A stretch of DNA of 39,408 bases from assembly GCA_031264185.1 (NCBI GenBank), contig JAISEL010000058.1, forward strand, positions 1 through 39,408, given 5' to 3'. The stretch comes from Deltaproteobacteria bacterium (GTDB lineage: Bacteria; Desulfobacterota; Desulfarculia; Adiutricales; Adiutricaceae). The position numbers were made by a program, and so were the translations under genes. The notes under the pieces were generated by a model. It was not told the origin of the DNA. It did not search any database and saw only the letters and a program-made list of their open reading frames with translations. How positions within the stretch are numbered: position 1 is the stretch's first letter; each line of letters starts with the position of its first letter. Below, in pieces: positions 1 to 7,800 of the stretch.

Positions 1-1
1 T

Positions 2-1573
2 CCAACGGAAAAGGGTGTTCATGTAAAATCAGCGGGTGCTAAGGGCGATAAATACGTCTATCAGTATACGAAGTTTTTTCGAAATGCCGAAGGAAATCCA
101 CGAAACAAGTCAAAGTCCACTGGCAAGGTTGACGCTGAAAGCGGTAAGATGATTCCCAATTCCAATTACTACGCTATGTTCAGCGTCACTCCTGAGATGC
201 CGGACATCAGCGTCTGGAGTTACGGGCACACCTATTTAGCGCAAAAGAGCTGCAGAGGTATGGGATTATGGGACTGCCTCCAAGAGACATTCGGGTCTCA
301 GACAGACGAAATTGTTGCGGTCGCTCTATTTATGATCCGCAAAGGAAATGCCGTTGATGGCATTGATGACTGGCAGGCGCAAAACCTGATTCCAGGGCTT
401 CGAAAATCGCTGACATCACAGAGCTGCAGCAAACTCTTTGAGTCATTTAACCCTCAGGAATTACATTGTTTCTTCAAAAAATGGGTGAAAAAGGCTTTGA
501 CAGATGATTCAATCTGCTGCGATGTAACTTCAGTGTCATCGCACTCCAAAGCACTCACTGACGTTGAGTACGGCTGCAACCGGGATGGTGAGGATCTGCC
601 GCAATTCAACATTGGCATGTTCTGCGGTGAAAATAACAAATTGCCAATTTACTATAATCGATACAATGGAAGTCTTACGGACAAAACAAATCTTTCTCAT
701 GTTCTGGCGAATGCAAAGTCTGTTGGAATTAATGGCGTTAAACTCGTGGTTGACGGTGGTTTTATCAGTCCTGGATGTTTTAAAAGTTTGAAAAATTTCT
801 GTAAATGTCTCACGACAGGCATTCCTGCTTATCTTGAAATTTCTCAGAAAATGATTAATGCTCATACTTATTGACATAGACAGATATCATAATAAACTTC
901 CTGAACAAGAAATTTTTTGTGTTAAGCAGCCGATTTCAATTCATGGAGTCAATGGAAAACTGACGCTATATTTCGATCCGCACAGCCATGCGCAATTGTG
1001 CGGTGAACTGTCAGACCGTATTGAACAGCTTTCAGCGGAACTATCCAGGCTAAAACGCTGCCCAAAAAGCAACCGGCAGCGTTATTCAAAGTATTTCACG
1101 CTAAAAAAGCATGATAATAGCGGTGAGTTTGATTTTCATGTTAACAATGATGAAGTTGATAAATTAAGGCGAGGTAAAGGTTGTTTTCGTCAGATATGTC
1201 AGCATAACCAGAAGACTCACTGTCTTATTACAGAGACAAAGATGCTGATGAGAAGCTTTTCAGCCGAATTAAAGTGTATATGGGAGGAGGCCGTGTCCGC
1301 ACTCACAACGTACGCACTACTGATGGTAAAATATTCGTTACTTTCATAGCGCTGGCAATAAGATCATACATGCTTGGCAAACTCAAAAAATACATCAATT
1401 TGAATTCAACATCACTAAAAAAGTCACTCAACAAGTTGGAAAACATCATTGTCGTTCACACCGGTGGAAGGTGTAGATTCACGAAAACTTTAACCAAGCA
1501 ACAGAAAGATATTCTTGCACACTTCAACGCCGTTGCGGATATTGCCGCGTCGCTGGATTCTTGTCTGCGTTAA
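2..1573 (+). pseudogene. IS4/IS1634-type DDE transposase, frameshifted, 5' end outside window
   Basis: The reading frame is open from base 2, so the true start lies upstream. Frame 2 runs to a stop at 872-874 and includes the segments CDVTSVSSHS and KLVVDGGF, which fit the first two catalytic aspartates of an IS4/IS1634-type DDE transposase. The protein then continues in frame 3 from about 860 (IDIDRYHNKLPEQEI), appears to pass through frame 1 around 1183-1235 (FVRYVSITRRLTVLL), and returns to frame 2 from about 1235 (DADEKLFSRIKVYMGGG, then FVTFIALAIRSYM), ending at 1573. The last block matches the typical C-terminal region of the family. At least two and probably three small frameshifts make it inactive unless they are assembly errors. 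The family call is from remembered motifs, not a search. Confidence 0.75.
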
Positions 1574-1650
1574 TTTGGATGGTAATTTAGGTCATATTAT
1601 ATTTTCCACCTAAAAAAGGTCTACCTATTCATAATTTAAACCAAAATTTT

Positions 1651-2196
1651 ATGCCAGTTGAATTGTTTTTAGCTGATTTAGATGGAATAAAAACACTTGA
1701 CGAAATATACAAAAAACATCTTGAGGCGGTTAAATTAATCAGCTGCGATTATTTGACCTTAAGTCTTCTTTTCACTTTAGCAGATCAATTTGATTCACAT
1801 GAATATTTTAATGATCTTTTCGCAAAAACGGTTGGCATTCTCAGTAAGATAACTGACAGAAAATTATGTGAAGATTTTTCTCAAAGTATATATTTCATGT
1901 CTGCGCCGTATTTCAATTCTTATCTCCTAAACAGTCTTGACAGAGGAGGCAAAATGGGGCGCTTAACTTTTGACCTGCATCAAATGTTCAACCAATCGAA
2001 GATGGAAGTTGAAGCCAGGGCTAATAAGGCTGAAGCTGAGGCTAACAAGACTGAAGCTAGAGAGCGAGCGAAAGCGTTTGAAGCAAAATACAAAGAGCTT
2101 GTTCAGCAAGATAAGGCGCTTCTTAAGCTCCTCTTTCTTGAAGTCCCGGCATCAGACAAGCCAGGACTGAAAAACAAGGCCGGACAGGTCTGCTGA
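1651..2196 (+). CDS. Hypothetical protein with C-terminal coiled coil, possible truncated gene
   Basis: This 181-residue frame is open upstream of the ATG back to a stop at 1588-1590, so it may be the 3' part of a longer gene cut by the adjacent insertion sequence. It starts MPVELFLADLDG. The middle is mainly helical, and residues of about 115-150 are rich in Ala, Glu and Lys with repeated AEA/KAE units (ANKAEAEANKTEARERA), which suggests a coiled coil. The layout is somewhat like the tail of Rpn/PD-(D/E)XK family proteins that often sit near mobile elements, but no nuclease motif remains. No function is assigned. There is no strong ribosome binding site before the ATG, and base composition is AT-rich like the preceding relic. 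Confidence 0.45.
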   Translation: MPVELFLADLDGIKTLDEIYKKHLEAVKLISCDYLTLSLLFTLADQFDSHEYFNDLFAKTVGILSKITDRKLCEDFSQSIYFMSAPYFNSYLLNSLDRGGKMGRLTFDLHQMFNQSKMEVEARANKAEAEANKTEARERAKAFEAKYKELVQQDKALLKLLFLEVPASDKPGLKNKAGQVC

Positions 2197-2837
2197 AAAA
2201 GGCAGATCTCTGCCCCAAAAACATCATAATAATTAATCCGCCTGAATCACTTAAGTAAAACAGTTAATCGTTAATTAATATTACATCAAAAGATACTATA
2301 AATATCTAAATAGACATATATAATTGTATATATCTAGTAAAGTACTATATTTTACCAATTTTCATTTAAATTTAATCCCCAATCTCCAGGCTTAAGGGCA
2401 CCCGCCGACAATTCTCTTCTTAAATCAGCCGGGAGAGAAAAGTAGCCGTGTCCGGCTGCTAAAAGGCCCGGAATCGGCTCACCAACTCATCAAAACAGAA
2501 TCCATAAGATGTCCGGCATAAGGCCTTTCTGCTAACCAATTGCCCTTTGGGCGGCCGATCGGTTGTAGCGCCTCTCATGGCCCAAAAATCCATATTATAT
2601 CTTAATATTTATTAAAATAAAATTTACTATATTTTTAAGGTATAAAAAGGACTGTTTTTTAAATTGTCTCGGATTACGAAAAAAGTCTGATATAGCCAAC
2701 TTTTGCTAAAAATATATTTATAAAAAATATATTTATCGCTATTGTTGTCATTTCAGAAGAGCATGGCTCAAAAACTAGACCCCAGAGCCGGATTCATCCG
2801 GCCGGATAAAATAAAACATAAAAAATAAAAAATAATC
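2197..2837. other. AT-rich intergenic region, no gene seen
   Basis: No convincing coding frame or RNA fold was recognised here. The stretch 2260-2360 and 2590-2760 is strongly AT-rich, while 2380-2580 is more balanced and contains several short GGCCG and CCGGC words typical of the flanking chromosome. Confidence 0.5.
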
Positions 2838-2866
2838 TTGACACCGGCAAAGTGATCCTCTACAAT
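2838..2866 (+). promoter_or_regulatory. Sigma-70-type promoter for tRNA-Asp
   Basis: TTGACA at 2838-2843 and TACAAT at 2861-2866 are separated by 17 bases, which is a near-consensus housekeeping promoter. Transcription would begin near 2873, about 70 bases before the tRNA, leaving a short leader to be removed by processing. Confidence 0.75.
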
Positions 2867-2943
2867 TCCTGTTTCGGGTTCAATGGCTTTAAAACATGAC
2901 CTGAGAGCCCAAGCCCTAAATAATATTAAATATCCGGCCTTAC

Positions 2944-3020
2944 GGGGACGTAGTGAAGCGGTTTAACACGTCTGCCTGTCACGCAGAAGATCGCGGGTTC
3001 AAATCCCGTCGTCCCCGCCA
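2944..3020 (+). tRNA. tRNA-Asp (anticodon GTC)
   Basis: The acceptor stem GGGGACG (2944-2950) pairs with CGTCCCC (3010-3016), followed by discriminator G and an encoded CCA (3018-3020). The anticodon arm is TCTGC-CTGTCAC-GCAGA with anticodon GTC. The T arm contains GGTTCAAATCC. All arms are intact, with a consensus promoter upstream and a terminator downstream, so this is a single-gene tRNA transcript. Confidence 0.97.
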
Positions 3021-3031
3021 TCAGAATAATC

Positions 3032-3079
3032 GCGAACCTTCCTGCTTGATAACCGCCGGAAAGAAGTTCGCTTTTTTTT
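3032..3079 (+). terminator. Intrinsic terminator after tRNA-Asp
   Basis: GCGAAC at 3032-3037 pairs with GTTCGC at 3066-3071, and the second arm is followed directly by eight T residues (3072-3079). The loop is long but may fold further. It sits 12 bases after the tRNA. Confidence 0.65.
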
Positions 3080-3181
3080 ACCTCTGCCTTCAGGCGGTGG
3101 CCGGGGCCCGATAAATTACGACATTGTCCAAAGCCTGAGGTCTGTGCGGGGTAAGATTATAAGAAAGAAAGAGGGCTCCGG

Positions 3182-4018
3182 GTGAAAAAGAACAGACTGC
3201 TTGCCCCTGTGCTGAAATGGGTTGGCGGTAAGCGCCAGCTGCTTGATGTTCTTACCCCGCTTCTTCCTGAAAGAGTTGCCGCCTACTGCGAACCGTTTCT
3301 TGGCGGAGGGGCATTGCTTTTTAACCTGCAGCCTGAAACAGCCTACGTAAATGATATTAACGATGAGCTAATCCGCGTTTATAATATGATAAGGCACGAT
3401 GTTGAAGCCCTCATTGCCGCTTTACAGGACTTCAAAAATGAAGCGGATTACTATTATTCTGTCCGGAATTGGGATAGGGATAAGACTAAGTATTCTTCAT
3501 TGTCAGACCTCAAAAAAGCCGCCCGCATACTGTACTTGAACAAGACCTGCTATAACGGCCTGTTCAGAGTAAATAATGCGGGTGAATTTAACTCTCCCTT
3601 CGGAAACTACCGCAACCCAAATTTTGTTAATGCTCCGGCTCTGCGGGCCGTCAGCTCTTATCTGAACGCTGCAGCGGTTAATTTGACTTCACGTGATTAT
3701 GCGGAGGTTTTACGGACTTTGCCAAAAAAAACTTTTGTTTATCTTGACCCGCCCTATGACCCTGTTTCTGATACTTCCAGCTTTACCGGTTACGCAAAGA
3801 GAGGATTTTCCCGTGATGAGCAAATCAGGCTTCGTGAAAATTGCGACGAACTTAACAGACGCGGCTTGAAGTTTATGCTTTCTAATTCCGCAACGGATTT
3901 TATAAAAAAGCAGTACGCCTCATATCACATTACTGTAGTCCAGGCAAAACGGGCGGTTAACTCTGATGCGGCTAAACGCGGAAAAGTTGACGAATTAGTG
4001 GTAAGAAACTATAAATAA
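3182..4018 (+). CDS. D12-class DNA adenine N6-methyltransferase (Dam family)
   Basis: The 278-residue protein transfers a methyl group from S-adenosylmethionine to adenine N6 in DNA. It has the family order of motifs: KWVGGKRQLL near residue 12, the SAM-binding FLGGGAL near residue 40, NDINDELI near 57, and the catalytic DPPY at 189-192. The length matches Dam/DpnM-type enzymes, whose usual target is GATC, although specificity cannot be read from the sequence. The GTG start is supported by a purine-rich stretch (AAGAAAGAAAGAGGG) about 8 bases upstream. No restriction endonuclease or mismatch-repair endonuclease gene is adjacent, so it appears solitary. Its position beside a tRNA gene and an IS relic is compatible with acquisition with a mobile element. 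Confidence 0.9.
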   Translation: MKKNRLLAPVLKWVGGKRQLLDVLTPLLPERVAAYCEPFLGGGALLFNLQPETAYVNDINDELIRVYNMIRHDVEALIAALQDFKNEADYYYSVRNWDRDKTKYSSLSDLKKAARILYLNKTCYNGLFRVNNAGEFNSPFGNYRNPNFVNAPALRAVSSYLNAAAVNLTSRDYAEVLRTLPKKTFVYLDPPYDPVSDTSSFTGYAKRGFSRDEQIRLRENCDELNRRGLKFMLSNSATDFIKKQYASYHITVVQAKRAVNSDAAKRGKVDELVVRNYK

Positions 4019-4329
4019 CCATCAAAAAAAGATTTAACAATGCTGCTTGGAAATAATTACTTTAAAAGCACAACATTATCAGCCGCCTCTGAACGCAGGA
4101 ACTGCTTCAAATTCCGGCGGTCCAAATAAAAGAATTAAGGGAACATCCTCATCTGTGAACCCCGCTTGAGAAGGCAGATTCTGCGGAAACCGGTTCTGAG
4201 GCGCTTCGGTGACCGAAAGATTCATTGCTTCGGCGGTTCTGCAATCGGCGGAGCAGGGCATATCGGCGTCAGAACAATAAGGCGGCAGCTTTTTGGCACA
4301 CGCTCTAAAAAAATTCCGAATACTATTTT
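4019..4329. other. Intergenic region, no gene seen
   Basis: This stretch lies between the converging methyltransferase and PfpI-like genes. Short open frames occur on both strands, but none has a ribosome binding site or a recognisable product. Confidence 0.5.
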
Positions 4330-4917
4330 CTATAAAACCGCGAAAGGGTCACTGTCCTTATCGGCCGACCAGCTGTATTCCATGACCCTAGCCAGATCTT
4401 TTGCTCTCGTCTCTCCAAAACGGTCGCTTATAAACCCCAAAGCCATATCAATTCCGGCCGAAATTCCCGAGGAGGTGTAATATTTTCCGTCCGCCACCCA
4501 CCTGGCCCGCTTCTGCCACCGGACTTCCCGGCCCGTACTTTTAACCCACTCAAAGGCAATTTTATTGCCCGTAGCCGCCATTCCGTCCAAAAGTCCGGTT
4601 TTGGCCAGCAGCCCCGAGCCGGTGCAGACTGTCAGAACCCAACTGGCTTTGCCGGCAACTGTCTTCAGTTTCCCGATAAAACCGGCCTCATCTGCCAGCT
4701 GTCTTGTCCCCTGGCCGCCGGGGATGACCACAATTCCGCCTTCTTCAATCTCATCTGAGGGCCGGGTCATAATTTCGGCGGCCTGGGCGCTTTTTATCAA
4801 GCCGCCCGAAAGTGAATTGAACCTCAGGCTATACTCCGGCATCCTCCCCAGAACCTCGGCCGGTCCAAAGAGATCCAGGGTCTCAAAATTATCAAAAAGT
4901 ATAAAATTGACGTTCAT
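4330..4917 (-). CDS. DJ-1/PfpI family protein (isonitrile hydratase-like)
   Basis: The 195-residue protein has the flavodoxin-like DJ-1/PfpI fold pattern. It opens with NVNFILFDNFETLDLFGPAE, has VVIPGGQGTR near residue 65, and carries the nucleophile elbow VCTGSGLLA with Cys98. The later YYTSSGISAGIDMAL segment is typical of the isonitrile hydratase/ThiJ-like branch. Members include glutamine-amidotransferase-like hydrolases, so the exact substrate is open. I chose the ATG at 4917 because a GGGAAA stretch lies 6-9 bases upstream. A TTG at 4935 in the same frame is an alternative. It stands alone, and a 16-bp palindrome lies about 50 bases upstream of the start. Confidence 0.85.
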   Translation of the reverse strand: MNVNFILFDNFETLDLFGPAEVLGRMPEYSLRFNSLSGGLIKSAQAAEIMTRPSDEIEEGGIVVIPGGQGTRQLADEAGFIGKLKTVAGKASWVLTVCTGSGLLAKTGLLDGMAATGNKIAFEWVKSTGREVRWQKRARWVADGKYYTSSGISAGIDMALGFISDRFGETRAKDLARVMEYSWSADKDSDPFAVL

Positions 4918-4965
4918 AAGTATTTTCCCGGCCAAAATTCCAAAGCCCCGGAAAGCTCACGAAGG

Positions 4966-4981
4966 ACCTGACCGGTCAGGT
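4966..4981. promoter_or_regulatory. Perfect 16-bp palindrome upstream of PfpI-like gene
   Basis: ACCTGACCGGTCAGGT is its own reverse complement. It lies 49 bases upstream of the ATG at 4917, a position suitable for an operator. CCGG-containing words are frequent in this genome, so a chance origin is possible. Confidence 0.35.
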
Positions 4982-5449
4982 GATATCAGCGGGGTTCACA
5001 GGACTTTTGGCCCTAAAGACGCGAAGAGTTAAGGCTCTCTCAGCTCAATCCTCTTCGGGGGCCGGGCAGCGGCGCCTGAAGAGTATCCGGGCCAGGAGCC
5101 GGCAAAGCCGAACTGACTTCAAAGCTGGGATGATAATCCAATGTGTAAAAGCCGTCTTCCTTTTTCCGCAAAGTCAGAAAACCGGCCTGATAAAGAAACC
5201 CGGCCGAAGACGGTTCCCGGATTTCTCCGGGAGAATGGACAGAGTCAGAGCCGGCCGGACAGCCGGAGAACTTTATCCCTTCGAGTTTGCGGCATTGGTG
5301 TAATTTCCGGATAAAGACGCCGAAATCCGGCAGCGACCAATATGTTTTAAACTCACCCGGCCTAAAAAGCTCTGGATTGAAAACGGATTACAGACCAGGG
5401 TCCGGCCGTCAGCTGACAGAACTTTAAAAGCCGCTCAGGGGAATGATTG
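4982..5449. other. GC-rich intergenic region, no gene seen
   Basis: A plus-strand frame of about 107 codons exists at 4980-5303, but it lacks a ribosome binding site and its composition (many Arg and Ser, no domain pattern) looks like non-coding DNA. A small CCCGGA/TCCGGG hairpin occurs near 5215-5232. Confidence 0.45.
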
Positions 5450-6397
5450 TTAATGGCGTTTGGGGATTTTGGATATTTCATTTATCCTGCCTGACCCGGA
5501 TTTTTTCTGAGCTAAAAATATCTGGGTCCAGTGGAGACGTCCGTCGGATCCGACTAAAAGGCCGACGCCCAGCCGGTTAAAGCGGCTGTGTAAAATATTG
5601 TCTCTGTGGCCGGGGGAATTAAGCCAGCTGGCCATAACCCTCTGGGGATCTCTTTGGCCGCCGGCAATATTTTCGCCGTAAACCGTGGCCCGGATATTGG
5701 ACTGTTTAAGGACCGTGGACCAGTTCTCGCCGCCGGGTCTGGTGTGGGTGGGGCTTAAGAGGATTTCCCGGGCCCTTTTCTGAGCCGCCAGAGCCGCTTC
5801 CTCGCTCCACTCCACCTTCTGCACCCCGGCTTTAATCCGGACGTCATTGACCATATTAAAGACATCAAGCCGGAATTTGTCTGTATCTATAAGCCCGGTG
5901 CCCAGGATAATGACGGCTACCTTCTCTTCTCCGGGCAGTTCCCGGACCCTGAGCCCCAGATGAGTGTAATCCCGGTAAAAAATCTCGTCGGTTAAAGTCT
6001 TGGAATCCAGGATAGCCCCGGCCATTTCCCGGTAATCCAAATTGGAGTACACCCTGACCTCGCCTATGACCCGGCCGGCGACTCCGGCTTGTTTCAAAGG
6101 ATAGTCAAGAGATATTTCCCGGCTTAAATTAACTTTTTTCGAACCAGACCCGAAGACGGTCAGGTAACCGGCGGCGTAGTCGGCCACCTCGACCAGGCCC
6201 GGATCCGGTTCTAAAGGCCGGAGGCCGGAATCTGACCTCAGGCGGTTAATCTCTCCGGCCAGTTTCTCGGCGCAGACAGCTTCAGTATGGCTGCCGGGCA
6301 TCCTTAAACCGTGTAAATACTGAGCGTATCCGTCCCCGTAACCAAGGGTCAGGATCAGACAAACCGCCAGAAGAAACAGTACGGCTTTCCGCCTCAT
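5450..6397 (-). CDS. Exported CAP (SCP/PR-1) domain protein, copy 2
   Basis: The 315-residue protein begins with a Sec signal peptide (MRRKAVLFLLAVCLILTLGYG, likely cut after DGYA). The C-terminal half is a CAP/SCP-PR1 domain: WSEEAALAAQKRA, then THTRPGG, GENIAGG, and SWLNSPGHRDNIL, which hold the cavity His and Glu residues of the family. The N-terminal half is a separate region (LRPLEPDPGLVEVADYAA, then YTHLGLRVRELPG) that itself resembles a degenerate CAP repeat. Bacterial CAP proteins are secreted or envelope proteins of mostly unknown activity. It lies 85 bases downstream of a paralogue on the same strand and probably shares its transcript. An AAGGA motif lies about 11 bases before the ATG. 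Confidence 0.85.
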   Translation of the reverse strand: MRRKAVLFLLAVCLILTLGYGDGYAQYLHGLRMPGSHTEAVCAEKLAGEINRLRSDSGLRPLEPDPGLVEVADYAAGYLTVFGSGSKKVNLSREISLDYPLKQAGVAGRVIGEVRVYSNLDYREMAGAILDSKTLTDEIFYRDYTHLGLRVRELPGEEKVAVIILGTGLIDTDKFRLDVFNMVNDVRIKAGVQKVEWSEEAALAAQKRAREILLSPTHTRPGGENWSTVLKQSNIRATVYGENIAGGQRDPQRVMASWLNSPGHRDNILHSRFNRLGVGLLVGSDGRLHWTQIFLAQKKSGSGRINEISKIPKRH

Positions 6398-6482
6398 TCG
6401 TTTTATGCTTCCTTTTGCCTGAAGCTTTCAGGGATTTAACGATTTAACCGGGGCCGAACAGGCCGCCATAAAACCGGGGCCG

Positions 6483-7382
6483 CTATTCCAAAAAAAGCTG
6501 GGTCCAGAAAAGCCGTCCGTCCGGGGAAATAAAAAGTCCGACCCCCAGACGGTTAAAATCCCGCTTTAAGATATTGGTCCGGTGTTCCCGGGAACTCAGC
6601 CAGTCGTTCATGACTTTCCTGGGATCTCTCTGGCCGGCCGCGATGTTTTCTCCGCTGCCGGCGGCCGCTATTTTCTCGTCAGTGACGACCGTGGACCAGC
6701 TTCGGCCGGAAGGCCGGGTGTGGGACAGTTTTTGTTCTATTTCCCGGGCCCTGATCTGGGCCGCTCGGGCCGCCTCATCGCTCCAGGCCACCGGGTTTAA
6801 GCCGGCTTTTTGCCGGACTGCGTTGACTATCTCGCAGACCTGCTTTCTGAACCTGATAAGATCAATGGGGCCGGTGGAGAAGACAAAAACCATCAGCTTC
6901 TGCCCGCTGGGCATCTCCCGGACCCGGACCCCGATCCCGGTATATTTCTCATAGAACATCTCTTTGCTTTCCTCCAGATTAGAGGACATAGTCATAATCA
7001 GTTCACGGGGCTCCAAATTGCTGAAAACCCGCAGAACCCCCACCGCCTGTCCGCTGACCTGAAACTGGCGCAGGGGAACGGACAGGTTGATGGGTTTATT
7101 CAGATTGGGATGACGGGTGGCCTCGGGACTTAAATTTCTGGTCAGAATAGCGGCCTCATAATCGGCCACGTCGCACAGGGCCGAGTCCAGAGCCAGAAAC
7201 CTCAGACTGTCCTGCTGTCTTTCCTGGTTTAAAATCTTGACCAGTTCAACAGCCAGGGTGGCTTCCTGAACCGTGCCCGGTATCTGCCAGGCCCGGACTT
7301 CTGCCGGCCGGAACAATGCGGCGGCCAAAAACAACGGCATCCATACGGCCCAAAAAACCGGAGCGGAAAAGAATTTTCTCAT
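6483..7382 (-). CDS. Exported CAP (SCP/PR-1) domain protein, copy 1
   Basis: The 299-residue protein is a paralogue of the following gene, sharing the same two-part layout. A Sec signal peptide covers the first 30 or so residues (LFLAAALFRPAEVRA before the likely cut). The N-terminal part contains LDSALCDVADYEAAIL and YTGIGVRVREMPSGQK. The C-terminal CAP domain contains WSDEAARAAQIRA, LSHTRPSGRSWSTV, GENIAAGQRDP and WLSSREHRTNIL. The family GH in the last motif is EH here. The ATG at 7382 is chosen because an AGGG lies about 5 bases upstream and the signal peptide starts there. The frame extends 48 codons further upstream without a signal-like start. The pair looks like a tandem duplication that has since diverged. 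Confidence 0.85.
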   Translation of the reverse strand: MRKFFSAPVFWAVWMPLFLAAALFRPAEVRAWQIPGTVQEATLAVELVKILNQERQQDSLRFLALDSALCDVADYEAAILTRNLSPEATRHPNLNKPINLSVPLRQFQVSGQAVGVLRVFSNLEPRELIMTMSSNLEESKEMFYEKYTGIGVRVREMPSGQKLMVFVFSTGPIDLIRFRKQVCEIVNAVRQKAGLNPVAWSDEAARAAQIRAREIEQKLSHTRPSGRSWSTVVTDEKIAAAGSGENIAAGQRDPRKVMNDWLSSREHRTNILKRDFNRLGVGLFISPDGRLFWTQLFLE

Positions 7383-7746
7383 GAATACCCTGTATATAAA
7401 AAGGCCGAAGGACCTTAATTGAATTTTCTTAAATAAACCGAAACAAGGTCCGGCCGACAGGCCCGGATCCTTTAAACTCCTGACTGTAATCATACCCCAT
7501 ACAGTTCCGGTCTGCCAAATGGCCAAAAGGCGAGAAACAGACTCTCTCCGGCCGATTTAAGGCAGGTAGAGGCCAAAAATAAGAAGTACGGATTGTTTTA
7601 TGAAATACAATTCATTAATCGGGCATATTAAATATTTAAAAGGATAAGCAGGAAGGAAGCTGAAACGAACGGCCCAAAACCACAGACACAATCCGGGGCC
7701 GGACTTTATATGACGGGTAAATGAAAGCCAATAATTAGTCACCTGC

Positions 7747-7797
7747 TTTCAGCCGGAAATTTACCGGGCCCGGAGGCTTTTCAATTTCCGGCTGAAA
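7747..7797. terminator. Perfect 15-bp inverted repeat directly after cobN-like gene
   Basis: TTTCAGCCGGAAATT (7747-7761) is the exact reverse complement of the bases at 7783-7797, with a 21-base loop. It begins 3 bases past the stop of the minus-strand cobN-like gene. There is no long T run, so it may act as a transcript-end stabiliser or a weak terminator of the riboswitch operon. Confidence 0.55.
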
Positions 7798-7800
7798 ATT

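Noticed and set aside
4980-5303. Plus-strand 107-codon frame upstream of the PfpI-like gene
   Set aside because: Composition is Arg- and Ser-rich without a domain, and no start signal was seen.
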